Of a stretch of DNA of 64,000 nt, positions 43,198 through 56,800 are shown piece after piece; within the stretch, counting starts at the first letter, position 1, and every line of letters starts with the position of its first letter. Source of the stretch: Monosporascus cannonballus (lineage: Eukaryota > Ascomycota > Sordariomycetes > Xylariales). The stretch lies in NCBI GenBank assembly GCA_004154925.1, contig QJNS01000221.1:62001-126000 (forward strand), written 5' to 3'. The notes under the pieces were generated by a model. That model had not been told where the DNA came from. It did no database searches and saw only the letters and a program-made list of their open reading frames with translations. The translations under genes and the position numbers were made by a program.

Positions 43198-46100
43198 TGT
43201 GGAGACGCAAAACTGCCCGGCTTCTTTCGGACGTGTAGTGAAATGTCGTATAGGATCAGCTAGGTGTTTATACGTTCGTTGGCTTATATTAGCAAGGCCG
43301 TGGCCAGAAAAGCAGCTGAGATGGTCAAATAACGAACAGGAAAGCGGCCTTCTTCCTTCAGACAGACCCCGGCTCCACCCTTAGCTCTAGGTAGTAGGTA
43401 GTAAAAACAAAGTTTTGCTCAACGCCTCTTTCCTAACGCGGCCGTCAGCCTTTCTCTATAAATATTTCTCATTCCATCGAACTCGACTCCAAAGGTACGT
43501 CCCTCCCCAATTGTTCCCGCGGGTCCAGCCAACGCCCGACATCCAGCCCACAAGTAACAACCAACACACATAAAATGCGAGTCTCATCGAGACTACGTGC
43601 ATATCTACACGTGTGACTACCTACATCTATTGTACACAAGATGCGCTGCACTATACGCTAACCGGGAAAATAGCCTTGACATAGCTTTTATTGACCTACG
43701 TAGCAGCTAGGTTGGATCTAGATAAACGAATGCCAGCTCGCAGGCCAGATCTTTGGGACACCACTAAGTTGGCTTAATTGCTTTCGGGATCCGGCTAGCC
43801 TACATATTACCGTGCTGATGTAATCTCTCTTACAGAAAAGCAGGAGTCCGGCCTTGAAAATCCCTGCGTAGGTGCGTCAATGTCCGGTTTGGCTATGTAT
43901 ATATGCATTTGTATAGATCAACCTTCAATAGACGATACTCGGAAAAGAAGCAATAATAATGAACTAACCTTGTCCAGCCAAGATCGGGAAGGCCGTTAGC
44001 GCAGTTAGGAATCGAACCTAACTCAATATTTGACTCCACCTATAACTAACCTGGGGAGGAAGGCTCGCATCCCTGACAACGCACCACCTCACTCTAACCA
44101 TTCTTTTGACCGTATGTTGGCCCTATTTCGAGGCCGCCTGAGTCCTGACCAGTTGGATAGCGTCAACATGGACGAACCAGGCATACTCAAACTTTGTCGA
44201 CTTAGGCCCGCCTGGGTACGAACGTCAACGACTTGGAACCGACAGAATGGAAGAGGTCCGGGTATGGCTGGTGTATCCGACGCCGGTTTCAACCTTGGGC
44301 AACAGCCGGCCTACGCATATGGCGTCCGTATTTGGATAAGTATGGACGTATGTTACCTAAGATATCATTCTGCGCCAGCCAGCCACTCGTTAGGTAGTAT
44401 CATGGGCTATATATCAAGCTAGGAGACGACCGTTGGATCTTCATATATGCACGGTTACGCATATGTATGGATCAGGACACTCTCAAGTATAGATATCGCG
44501 AAATATAGCACGTGGCGCATGATGTAACCCATTCTTCTTTCTCTCCAGCCTCTCCGTTGCTTTCCTTTATCTTCCTGCTTGTTATGCCGTGTTGTAGAAC
44601 ATCTCAGGTTCGAGTTACACAACAGGAGGTGTCGGTCTAGTTACAGTTAGGGCCAACCCCCCCGGGGGGATCCACAGATGCGGCACGACCCTAAGCATCC
44701 GAGCCCAGCAAACTGGATGATGAGACCAAGAAGGGAAACATAGTGGCCCCAATTTGCGCCAATTTGAGACATGTCTTTCTCTTCCAAACGATCTACGGGC
44801 AGGACTCCGCGACTGGCTGAGCCCACCCGCACCAGGCCGCGCCCCATCACAACGGTCGAGCCCAAGCATACCGCGGTGCTCGACGTAACACAGAGCCAAG
44901 GTTATTTGTACCTCTTTCCGAGATTTGCAGATACCGATGAGACCAATGCGTCGAGATCCCAGCTCCTTGGGCGTGCAGCCTCGTGACGACCTCAAAGCGG
45001 AACGACCTGTCTCTTGACGCGCTTGGAACTGCCCCGTTCTCACGAAAGCTAAGAGCGGCGTCACGCACCACGACGTTTTGCTCGGCTGGCGTTCGTATCT
45101 GGTAAGTGTAGGTACATGAGATAAGGAGCTGATGGACTTCATGACAACCAGGACCCCCACCCCACCCCTTTCCGAAGTATTGACATACCAGTCGTACTCC
45201 CAGCACCCAGTACGCGATGCGATTTCCATATGGGGGTGACCTGTATTGCTTCATAGCGACTTCTTCCTCTACTCACCCTTGGAACAGTTCTCTACGGAAT
45301 AGCCTTGGCCGATATGTTTTCATGTTGGCCTTCGGAAAGCTTCGGTAAGTGCTGCACGGCCGTCCCCAATCACGAAACTTGTTTCTTTCGAGGGCTCGTG
45401 TAGCTGCGGCCGTGGGCCAACAGTGGTTATAGAATTACCGCCTCTCCATAGTTCTTGCCGGGGCACCGTGTGATCACAGGACGCGGGACGTCAAAACGTA
45501 AACGACTCTGCCTTCTGGATAGGACACTGAAGACTCTCCGATCAAACAGGGGGCCATAAGAATGGTTTACGTCCAAATCGTCTAGTTTAATCTAGGAGGG
45601 TGGAGAGACCGATACACGAGCAGAGGGCCTCGGCATGGGGTTGTACGGCTCTCCCTTCAAGTACCTAGACAGTACCTCCGTGGTAGGTACTGGACCCAGC
45701 CCTAAGGTACTCCACGGCCACTAGACTAGTTCTGCGTACATGCCGTCCAATTCCCTTCTTCGTTACCGGCAGGCATGACGTTAGGAATCTCCCGACGTCA
45801 GTGGTTACAAGGAACCCCTTGGACGCCAGCATGCAACGCTACACGTACAGTGCACCACCTAGTCTAAGTATCCGCAGACAGCCTATTGCATGATACCCGA
45901 CCAATGACGGCTGTATTGGACCACACGGTTTGACCACGTCGGCCCCAACACTCGAGCTCACCCGAATCGTCGCCGGCCCGAGCGGTGCGGAGTAGAGTAG
46001 CTGTGTGCAGTCGGTCGCGGGCTCCTGAGACCAACCCAATTAGGGCAAACCAAGGCAATTGAGTGAAGTGCTGGCAAGGCCTTATTTGGCGGGCCAAAAA

Positions 46101-49100
46101 TAACTGCAGTTTACTAGACGGAGCGTATGATATTCATGCAAAAGCAATATGGTGTGAGGTTAATTGCTATGATTGGCACGAGCCCCTTTTCATCATGTGT
46201 ACTTATCGATGCTACTAAAACCGAATCTCTCTATCGATTTTGGCTTCCGATGTGGTGTAAGCCCGACACACAACAAGGCCTAACTCGCTGCAGCAGCAAT
46301 TAGGTTTCGGGGCCCTAGGTCTCAAGTCTCGTAACACCGCTTTGTTGAGTGTATCTGTTGCCCCTTTTTGCGGGGACAAAACCAGCCACCCCTACCATCA
46401 TGCATACCATACATGACTGTCGTGTAACCCCATATTGCTAATTCCAGCAGGAATACCACGTAGTGACACGTATGGAAGTGAGGACGAAGTATAACCAAGT
46501 TACTCTAAGGTCCCGGGATAGGGAACACTCCGAAGCGCTCACCCACTACCCTCATTCATGCCCCATTCGCCTAAAAGTGCCCTCATATTGATACTTCATA
46601 TCTGGGAAGATGTGAAGTCCCAATACCTCTTAATGACCCGGTCGACAACATGAAGGTCGAGATGTCATGCTGTCCGTTACGCAGCGCGATGGCTCGCTGA
46701 GACGATGCCATAGGCTGTCGGGGACGTAGCCTGCGAGGGGTTCGTGTAGACCGACATTCTCCTCGGAAGCTGTCTACGGCTCTTCGATGTCTACCTTGCG
46801 CCAGAACGAATGTGAGATTTCCCTTTCCTAGCTAAAGATTGGGCGGAGTGTGGGCACGGATGCGCATGACGATGACCAGCCAATCATCGTTGCTTGGCTG
46901 TCCCGACTGGACGGTAACGCCAAGACGATCCGGCTCGAAAAGATGTTCCCATTAGCTCCGCAACATTAACCAAACGAGAAAGTATTTCGCCCACCCAGCT
47001 TTAGTGATATTAGTTAGTGTGTTTATGGTCACAGTCGCATAACTTACTACATAGGTACGTATAGTGCGCTGGGTATTTTCTGTTAGTTTTCCCCACCGGG
47101 TCCACTGCACGTCGGTGTAAGCCCGGATGCACATTTGTATTCGAATAGACATAATCCAATAGTTTTGTCATGCTTAGCACCCTCTAGAAGCAAGTGGTTA
47201 ATGTATATCCCATGCAATTTATATAGGACTCTACTCTACATTTTAACCTTTCATAGCAACACCCGGGAGTGCGGAGGCAATGAATGGAAAATACCCCTGG
47301 ATACTGTAGGGACCCCCGTGAACAGCTGTCACAACCGTCCCACCTGCAAAAGAAGGAATTCGGGATTCGGCTCGATTAACTGATAGGTCACTTGGAACGA
47401 CGTATCCTTGGGAGACAAGTTACGAACGAGCTATAAAACACCAACTAAAGAGATGGAACATTGAGATGCCCTACAGGATCTGAGCGATCTTAGTACCCCT
47501 CTCTCACTACAGCCCCAACCTACTACCGGCGATCCAGACAGTGCCGGAGGAACTCTCACAACCTACCTAGCTAGGAGGAAGCACCAAATAGATACGCTCC
47601 GTGTGACCTACCATCCCTTCTTCAGGTGCCGTGTCGGTTCCACACTTCGCAAAACACGGGACGTTCGCGGCACTCGATGAGCATTTTAATTTCCATCCAA
47701 TGGAGAGACGTACATCATTCTGTCCTCGGTGATCTTTGGCCGAGTGTAGAAGGCTAGTTGCGGCAGATCATGCGCATTCCCTCGGTGACCTCGCCCCCCT
47801 CCCTGGAAAAAGGCCATTACCCATTCGCTTGTATACCTACGTTAACTCGTCCGGCATGTTCTCCCCTCCCAGTAAAGGGGTAGGGGAAGCTGCGTCCTTC
47901 GCAGCGACAACCGGAGTAAGCGATTTCTGATATCAGCCCGTCTTATTATGACAGCGGTCAGGCCAAGCCTCTTGCAGCAGGTCTCTCTACCCCTACTTAC
48001 TCATAAGATCCTCCGCTAGCTCATTCGGTCGCACCCGAAGATGTGCAACGGTCTACGGATGCCTACAGTACCTACCAGATTCTACTGGCCGCGTTGTCGC
48101 ATCATGCGGATTTCCATCTGATCGGCCGTGTCGCCCTGTCTCGTACCTGCGTCCAAGGCTAGCGACAGCCGAATAGATCACGCAGAAGGAAATGCTACGT
48201 ACAAATAGCCGACATATTGAATCAAAATTTTATACAGGTAAACTGTGCTAACGACTCTAAAGATGGCGACCAGGCTCAACTGCATCTTTGTGACGCCAAA
48301 AAACCCGCCCTTGCCTTACCAGCAGCCCTGGCGGCATACGAATACTTAGTATATGCACAGGATTAGCGCCTACTAGGGCGAGATCCCAACTATTCCTCTC
48401 AAGGCAAGCTTAAGCATATTAGGCGGGCAGCATAGAGGAAAGACCCAAGCCTATATAGGATATGCTCAAACCGAACACAGGTCAACAAGCGGGCACCAAC
48501 CCCATCATACCTTAGCTATATCGCAACAGGTCGCTCAAGGTGCGTCTATGCCCGAAGTCCAACATAGTTCCGAGGAGCCTAGAAAATACCGTGGCCGACT
48601 ACCAGCGACTTGTCGAACACTACAAGCTTAGCCGATTCGGGATGCTCTTGTCATACCCCAGTACCTGTGGGATGTTTGACCTGTGGCAAGACAACTCATT
48701 GCTTCCTCAATACATCGCTGGTGCTCTTCGTAACCGCGGTACCGGTAACTTGGGCCGCCTTGACATGGTATGCGGGTATCAGGCGAGGGTCGAGTGCATG
48801 GTCATTTCTTATCCACACGAGGGGAAACCCTTGTCTCGTCTACGCATACCATCTTACTTCCCCTACTATCTTCATTACGTCAGCTGACCTTCAATACATG
48901 GATGGAATGTGAAAACCTAGCATCCATTGATTCATTTACGACCGGCATCATGCTAGCAAGTACAGTTGCCTTAACCCGTCTCCGTTATAGGCTGCTCTCG
49001 AGCTGGGTGGTTGACATACGACCTTCTACGACTGACCGAACTAATTAACCCTCTCCTTGCAAACTTACCAATTGAGCTGAGCTGCAAATCATCCATGGGC

Positions 49101-50629
49101 TTTTCAGTGCAAGGGCGAGGGGAAGAGAGAGCGCGCACTTCTCTTCTTTCTAATCTTGTTCCCACCCCCTGTCCACCCTGGCAGCCCTGGGACTTAGATT
49201 CTGGCAGGGAAATGACGTAGAACTTCGGATCCAAATTGTCGGGACCGACTAGGACGCTTTCGGCAGGCTCTGCTTACGCCGGTCCCAGTGGGCCGCTTGG
49301 ATCACACTAGTAAGCCGCCCGCCAATCCGCGCTCCCCCTGGCCGCTTCGGATTGTCATCACGGAAGCCCTCTTCCTACGCCCCTTCGGGATCTGCCTTCC
49401 AGCCCCGCCGGGCTACCCCAGTTGCTGACTGTACATATAGCACAGGCGCTGTAATTGCACAGGGTTGGCCTAGACAACCGGTAGGGGGCTTGTCGCGAGT
49501 GATAATATCTCCGCGAGGGCAGGGCGCCCCGGTGACCTGGACTTGCGGACCAATACGTTACTGCGACCACGTGCCCGGGGAAGTTGGAGATAGGGAAGTC
49601 CTGCCTCCCTAGCACACTCCTGTGCCGCGAAGCCCGCGCGGGAGCCCTCCCTCAAAAAGGCAAAGGCCGACTTATTAGTGAACTTTTGTCAACCATGGTA
49701 AGCTGATGACTGGTTGCTGGTTGCGAGCTGAGTCACGGGTGTTTCTTCTCTCTGTCTCTCACACACACTCTCTCTTTCCACTTCCTCGAGCTAGCTATGC
49801 TTCGCTGTTCAGATCGACGGCCCTGATTTCGTGCCCTGGCGCTGCAGGGCCGGACTATTAATCTGCTTACCTTCATGGAGCGTAAGCATCGCACACGTGC
49901 GCCCGGCAGTCGTAGGAACGTCCACGGTATGACGACCAGCGAGGACAAGCCACAGTACTCTTATTATGCTCGGCAGCAGGCTACCAGATGCATGATAGGA
50001 TGTCTTAGGTTAGTCCCCGAGCGAAGGCGATCTCTCCGGACCGCCGCTATGGCGAACGGGGAGAAGAAGCAGTCTAGTCCTGTAATGTAAAGGAATATAC
50101 GTATGGCCCACACATCCCGATTTGGCGGAACCTGCAGTCGACTGGTTATTATCCCCAGTCACCTGTGACGGACAACGCACGACGCTCGCTCGGGTGAAGA
50201 GACGCGTTGTAAATCATCGCGTAGTCAGCCTCGCTCGCCGACTCCCTGGAGGACCGCTGCCGTTACTGCGCACAGAGGCCGACTGTTAGCTATGTGTGGC
50301 TAGTCCAGTCTGCACGGCGAGGGTCGGTCACACGGCGACCCCAGAACCCGGCCGATAAAAGGAATCCATAAGCTACCTAGTAAGTATGCATGCCGACAGG
50401 GGCGCGGTACCGGGGCCGGGGCCGGGTGGAGCTGCTTTAGCTCGACGCTCTCTGACCACATTGTCCGCGGGGCCGGACGTGAGGGTCGAGGACAAAGACG
50501 AGACGAGGAAAGGCAAAGCATCTACATAGATCGATAGTTACAGTGGGTGGGGGGTGAGGCAAGCGGCGGGGCGACATTTCTCTCCTCATGCGTAGCTCGT
50601 ATCTGCATACGTATCTACATAGGTATGTG

Positions 50630-51083
50630 CACTAATGCGCCAAAAAAATCCGTACGCCCACCCATTTCTCACCAAAACTCACCCTTTGCACTCCGCTACA
50701 ATAATTCGAAAAAAAATCAAAAAGTTAAAAACCTATAATCCATATAGGACTTTGATTATATTTATTATATTCGGAAAAATATATTAAATTATTAAATGTT
50801 TATGGAAGTTATCGTACATTGCGCTTAAGTAACGATAATTTTCTATATAATTTTCTTTTCTTATTATAGTAAATATGTGTTAATTTAATATATATATTTT
50901 TTTTTGAAATTCTATCGCTGTTAAAAAAAAGTTAAATAAAACGGTAATTATAGCCCACTTACTAAATTATATAAATAAAATATCCTAGTATTTATATCAT
51001 TTTTAACGTTTATTGTAATGGAGTGCAAAGGGTGAGTTTTGGTGATATGGGTGGGCGTACGGATTTTTTTTGGCGCATCAGTG
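50630..51083. mobile_element. MITE-like element with about 75-bp terminal inverted repeats
   Basis: A 454-bp unit bounded by inverted repeats at 50630-50704 and 51010-51083. They begin CACT[A/G]ATGCGCC, followed by a run of 7 or 8 A, then TCCGTACGCCCACCC, and end with CTTTGCACTCC ... TACAATAA. The arms are over 90% identical, differing by transitions and small indels. The roughly 305-bp core is extremely AT-rich and has no open frame. This is the build of a non-autonomous DNA transposon, possibly with a RIP-altered core. No clear target-site duplication is visible (flanks TATGTG and TATATC), so the superfamily is left open. Confidence 0.85.
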
Positions 51084-51992
51084 TATATCCCGACGCGGCG
51101 GATCCGATAGTCACGTATAACGCACCCCATCCATGCCAGGGGCTGGATTATTGTTTCCGACATGACTTGTGCCGCACACGTAATGCGACTTGAGCACCTG
51201 GTCTGTGGGCGCGTAGATGGGTATGGGCCCCGGCGAAGCAACTGACGGGACCACCTCCTTGTTCCCAACGGGCAGTTTCGAGTTGGGGCTCGTCCCAGAC
51301 TGCCGGGTCAGTGAAACGCTGAGTCCCACATCCGCGGCCAATGAAGATAGGGAGTGGTCCGATGTCTCCGGAGTATTGGCCCACCCACTCCCTTAACGGG
51401 GCTCCTATATCGTGTAGCATCTCTCAAGGCAGGCAGCAAGAGAATCAGGCATCTCAGATCAGCGCGAAGATGATACGAGGCAGACCATGTTGGCAAAATA
51501 GCGGTCTATTCCTACATACTGCTACCGATCCCTGGTGATCCCCGTCACCCTATGATCCACGGTTGCTCACCGCCAACCCCGACTAGTGAAGCCGGATCCG
51601 ATGATGCGTCACCATGATGGCGGACTTTGCTGGTTGGGGAAAATGAATCAACCACGAAACACCAAGTGTAGCAACCTGCGGGTCCAGGAGTACGTCTAAA
51701 AACTGAAACCCTCGACCAACGCTTAATGTCCTACCAACACTACGGGCAAACCCACCGCCCGTTCTGTCCGTCCCAATGGTATACTGCTGTGCAATCGAGA
51801 AGTGATCTAGATGACTTCCTCTGAATACGGTTCTGCAAGTTTGTGGTAATCAGAGCTAATAAAAGGCGACCGTATGTCGCAAGGATACCGTAATTTGGCG
51901 TGGTCACGAGGACTAGGGTAGAAGTTGGCGCGTCTGCAATCCGCTTCGCGACATGGGCAATCAAAGATATGTTGTGGCAGTTCAACGGTAGA

Positions 51993-53824
51993 TTACCATT
52001 CATATTCGCCGGTCGCTTTGTGGAAGACATAGTCCTTGCCGTTGACACTGAGGACGCCGTCTTTGAGAACGCACTTCCTATGCGGGTTGTAAGTAGTTGC
52101 GCACAATTACAAAGCGGACAAAGCCCTTACCACTTGTTCTTCACGCGCTGGACTTTGTCATACATGCAAAGCATTATTTGGCCACCGTCCTCGTCTTCGT
52201 CATCGTCATCGATGTTATCTTCCGAGTCGTCGAGGTCTGAGTTGATGGCATCCTCGTCATCCGATTCGTCGTCGTCACCGGGCCCATCGAAGCCTGAAGG
52301 CCCAGCATTCGCATCAGGGGTACGGTGGTAAGAAATCGAAGGTTTTCGCTTGCTAGCGCGTCGCAATGGTACCATGAGCCCGCCGCCCTCCATGGCCTTC
52401 GCTCGAGCAGCTATTTGCGCATGAAGCATGTTGTCAATCTGAACGCGACCCAACTCGGTGCTCTCGCCGTTCAGGTTCTGATGTACCAACACACCAACGT
52501 GACTCCCCTCATCTCCAGCTCCATCCATCTGAGAAGGAGCAGGGGGCGGTCTCTGGCCGTTCGCCGGATGCGGCTGTGCACGCTGCTGCTGCTGCTGTTG
52601 CTGTTGGGCTCCAACACCGGAGGACAAGTTCTGTCGGTACTGTTGTTGAGGGTTGCCCTGGTATTGTCCGGGCATGGGTACCCCGGGATGTCTCGGCGGG
52701 CCCTGCTGGTGTGAGCCATTTTGGCTCTGGCTCGCCATACCGGCCTTGAGCTTGTCGATGGAGCCCGCAGCACGGTCACCGTATTGATTTTGCAGTTGTT
52801 GGATTACGCGTTCTTGCACGCCGGCCGGCCGCGTAGCCTGAGACATATTAGGTGTGCCCTCAAGGCCGGGCTCAACCTTCACGCCAGGCTCCATCTTGAC
52901 CCGCGTCTCGGCCGAAGGCGGGCCGGTAGGCATAGGAGGCAAGGAGAGACCCGGTGCGGGAGTAGGTTGCTGCTGGGTGTAAGCCGCTCCATTGGGCGGG
53001 TTGGATTGAGGAGGCGCCACATCAGGGACAGACGGCGGTTGTGCTGCCGGGGCTGGGGCTGGGGCTGGGGGAGGGTCCGGTTTGGGATCCCACGGGAAGA
53101 TGGCCAGCCCCTGTTGTGACAGCTTCTTTTGCCAGCCCTATTAAGAGCTCATTAGTCTAACGAATCCATAGTCGCCGAGGTGCATGTCAACTGCAGAGGG
53201 ATCTTCATGTTATCTGCTTGAGATGCTACATTGAATGCGTACGCATAAAGCTTATAGCATATAGCATGACTCGTGAAATGGGGGAGCGAGGAACGAGGGA
53301 GGGCACGTGACAGAGCGACGGGGTGGTCGCGGGTGACCGCGGGTGACCACGGGTGGGAAGGCAGCCGCCAATCGGAAAGCGTGTGAGTCATAGGGCAGGA
53401 GCAGAATTTGTGGGCGGCAAAGGGCCATAAAAGGGCTCCAAAAAACAGCATTTGACCGGCCCCCTCCCCCTCACCCAAGTTCGGCTGCTTTTCAACACTT
53501 CCGCTTACGGCAGACGAGGCGTGCCAGACAAAGAAAGCGATACCAAGAACCGGACAACGACCGAGAAATCCCATGTAATGGCGATTTAAGTTAAAAGATT
53601 ACGCATGAGGCGAGAAAAGAAATACATATGACGTGCAAGAGCAGAAAGATGAAAAAGTTGCGGAAATGCATCGATGGCTGGTGGGAGACAAAAGAATAGC
53701 TCACCTTCTTCAGTTCATCTAGGACGCTCTCATCAATGCCGCCTTCCTCGAAGTCGACACGCGAAGCCTCAATCACATCCTCAATGATCTGCTGATACAC
53801 AGAACCAACATTCGCGTTGGACAT
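51993..53824 (-). CDS. toa1: TFIIA large subunit (alpha/beta)
   Basis: Three exons, 53824-53705, 53137-52131 and 52077-51993, give 403 residues. The last intron (52130-52078) has donor GTAAGG. The first (53704-53138) is 567 nt, long for this genome, with donor GTGAGC and an ACTAATG branch. TFIIA stabilises TBP on TATA promoters in the nucleus. The N-terminal four-helix-bundle segment is present (VGSVYQQIIEDVIEASRVDF ... VLDELKK, then GWQKKLSQQGLAIFPWDPKP). A Pro/Gln-rich linker with a Gln run follows, then an acidic region (GDDDESDDEDAINSDLDDSE, continuing with more Asp/Glu). The C-terminal barrel reads QIMLCMYDKVQRVKNKWKC ... DGVLSVNGKDYVFH and ends GEYEW, the invariant family terminus. The start ATG at 53824 precedes the conserved helix directly. 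Confidence 0.95.
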
Positions 53825-56800
53825 GGTGGTGATTTACTATGTCGCTTTCTTGGTGGTGAATCGCGCTGCTGGTGAAGCGGGTAGGTTTCGGCAAACGTCG
53901 CTTGCGTAGTCTTGGTACGTACGTAATGGCAGTGAAGATATCTCCAGCTCGATTACGTCAAGCAGACGTTGAAGTCTGCTTATAATAACGGAACGGACTG
54001 CCCAAGGATGATTTACGGTGACGGTAACGTGCGATGGCCGAAGTTCGCAGAGACGAGAAGAGATGTTGTGCGTTGTCCGTTCTTGTTGTTCAGTAACAGG
54101 GATTGAGGCGTGTGTCGCAGCGTTGGGAATCGGCGCACAAAGAATCGGCCAACCGCCCAGGATCCCCCACTTCGGCGCACTTGTCTCAAAATCCTCCTCT
54201 AATTGACGTGCTCAGTCTATTAAGGTCCTTTCTCAAGCTGCGGTACTCTGGGGTGCTATGGGTGCCGGCGCGGTCGCTTTAGCCCGATATCCAATTATAT
54301 TAATTGCGATGTTAAGTCCTGCAAGTTTTGTAAATTGAAGTTGATGTTCATATGAGTTCCAAGCTCGGGCCAACTTTTTGGCACTCTTGCTTGATTGGCT
54401 GGGGCAATTGTAAGCATACTCAGGGCTGTTTTTTGGCAGCCGCATTGCCGGTCACAGCCCCTGCCTGTGTTGATGAATCAATCACTGGCAACTCCATATC
54501 AACCAATCAACCCAGCGACACGGTTCCTCACTTTGCCACGTCCTAAGTCACCGTTCACGCCCAGTGCATCATACTCTAATTGCAGTCAACGTCACAGTTT
54601 AACACTGCTAAAGCTAGGTAATGTAGAAGGGAACACAATAAAGAGGTGAACTTCCTTTTCATTCACCTTGTATCTTCAGTTAGGGCAATAGCCTTATATC
54701 TCTCATGTCAGCGTGATTGTAGTCACGGACGTTATCTTTGATGTCTCTTGTCTCTAGAGGCCCAACCCCTACTACAAAAATCGTATCGGATACGATGTCA
54801 GAGTAAACTGGGAGTTCACTTAGTAATGGATTTGCTTTTGTTTGTAATGGAACCCCGGCCCTCCTGTTCTGGGTGGAGCACAGGTAAAATCCAGTCGCGT
54901 ACAAGAGCAGCTTCTTAGGCCGGCTCACGGAAGGCTCAAGCTTACAATTAGTGACGGACATCGCGTCCAACTCTCCTATACTGCTACTATATTCTGGGCC
55001 CGTTCCCTGGTTAGGTGAGTTCCCATTATGAGCTGGATCCCTTCCTCAACGACGCAGGCAGGGAACCCCATTACCATTCTGACCACCACCGCCCTACATA
55101 TGCTTACAAAATTAGCGGACTACCTCTATCCATGTCCATATATAGATGGCTTAAAACTTGATGAGTTTGAGATGACAGGCAACCGCGAGGGTTTGAACCC
55201 CTATACTGGCGACTTCGACACTAGCTTCGGGGGTTGTTGGAACTTTGCTGACTTGTCGCCACGTGGACGGGTGCCCAACTCAATACTTTGGCGGGCGCAT
55301 CGATACGTCGAAATCGTGTGGAAGTTAGGAACTGGAACAAGGCGCCTTGGATGGGACACACTATTTGAAACTCTCTGGGACGACACCTTAGTAGCCCCGA
55401 CCGATTTGAAAGACAGAGAGAGGTACGATTGTTTGGGAGAACGCCTAGTCTAAATTTTCACTTCGTGCTGAATAGCTATGGCGGCGATACGTCATACATT
55501 CTTCCTACGGGATTTGTGTTGTTGGTAGCGAACGGCATCAAGGCTGAGTAGCTATGTTTCCCAAACTCAAGATGAGACTAGGCATTTACTCATATTCTCA
55601 GCAAAATGTGAAAGGAGTTATAGTGGCAAGAACCAAGTCTGGACTCAAACTACTCTTATGTGAACAAGAGATGTACAGAATGTGTACAGAAAGGGAGCCG
55701 AATAGGTGGCCGCTTCTCTAAGAGTGCGTAGGGAGGGGAGGGACCAAAGGGGCCACGGATTCACGGACGTGGAAGGAGAGCTTATGAAACCCCTAATATA
55801 TGAGTCCTCGGGACCTATATTGCTTGCAAGGCGATACGTTACATCAGCGCCCAATATCTACAAGCTTATGCAATAGACCCCCCTCTCCCTCCCCCCCAGA
55901 GCATGGGACCCAGCCGCCTTCTCCCAGAAACGGTGAATACCTATATCCAACTGTCATTGGCGATATGACGGAACAACTTCGGGGGCTGCCGTAATCCCAT
56001 GATCGAACCAATGGACTAAACCTACCTATGGGGGCCGAGATTCGAAAGAGCGCCGGATCCCCTAGCCCCAACACGCCTCGGAACCGGAGCCCTGGTACGT
56101 AACTTTCTTCCGCCCCAAGAGAGATTCTGCGCACCGAATAGCAACGACCGCCGCACCTGTCTCGCCAGACATCGTCGGCCTTGAAATATTTGCAACCGGC
56201 TGCACCACGATACCCCTTTCCGAGGGACCGGTCGTGGGGGGGTGATACGAACCGCTTGGACGTTGTGTACCCCCCCCCTAACGGTCGGTTTACCTGGCCA
56301 CTGAGAAATGGTGAAGGTGTCTAGATGGTAGAATGAGTGTACAAGAGGTGGTTGAAGAGCCATCCCAGAGACGTGGGTTCTGAAGCCTCCTTATACAGAC
56401 GTACCATATTCCATAGCCTTCCATCCATATGCACCTATGTCCTCGTATCACAACTCACCCCTACGATCTGTGGCAGGCAATGCCGACCAACCCCCCGCAT
56501 GCCCTTAAAATCTCCCTGACCTTTCCACAACAAGAAGAAGAGCAACAAGCTGACACCACCGGGGCACGGCGACCAGGTGCGTGGCGCAGCATAGACCGAC
56601 TACGCGTCCGACTATTCGGGCTCTCGTCGAAGACGTCGATCTCGCGACTACGTTTGGCGGTGGGATGTGGTGGCCGTATTCGAACCATTCGTGCTGCTCT
56701 CCCTGTAAACATCGGATACATAGGCTCCTATTCCCCAGACAACCTGATGACGCCAAGGCGAAATAGATAGATAGATACTCCGAGGTGTCTGCCCGCCTCG

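Larger units (their letters stand above)
42004..51992. other. Ten-kilobase gene-poor spacer
   Basis: No recognisable protein-coding gene in almost 10 kb. Open frames exceed 150 codons only rarely (for example minus 45229-44615, composition-driven) and carry no known domains. Visible structure: a 12-bp tandem repeat near 43142-43197, scattered TATG/TAGG simple motifs around 42580-43070, and the inverted-repeat element at 50630-51083. It may hold long non-coding or species-specific genes that cannot be seen without transcripts. Confidence 0.5.

Noticed and set aside
43988..44022. GGCCGTTAGCGCAGTTAGG followed by a symmetric GTTAGGTTCGATTCCTAAC-type arm on the opposite strand
   Set aside because: The D-arm-like and T-arm-like pieces overlap and lie on opposite strands. 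They cannot belong to one tRNA.
44615..45229. 204-codon minus-strand frame
   Set aside because: Its composition is random-looking and Arg/Ser-rich. There are no domain motifs and other frames are open alongside it.
51900..53119. Plus-strand frames opposite the TFIIA gene, Ser-rich and Leu-rich
   Set aside because: They are antisense shadows of the acidic and Gln-rich stretches of toa1.
53152..53574. 140-codon minus-strand frame with a hydrophobic, signal-like start
   Set aside because: It lies inside the first intron of toa1, on the same strand, and has no recognisable homology. It was kept only as a remark on the long intron.
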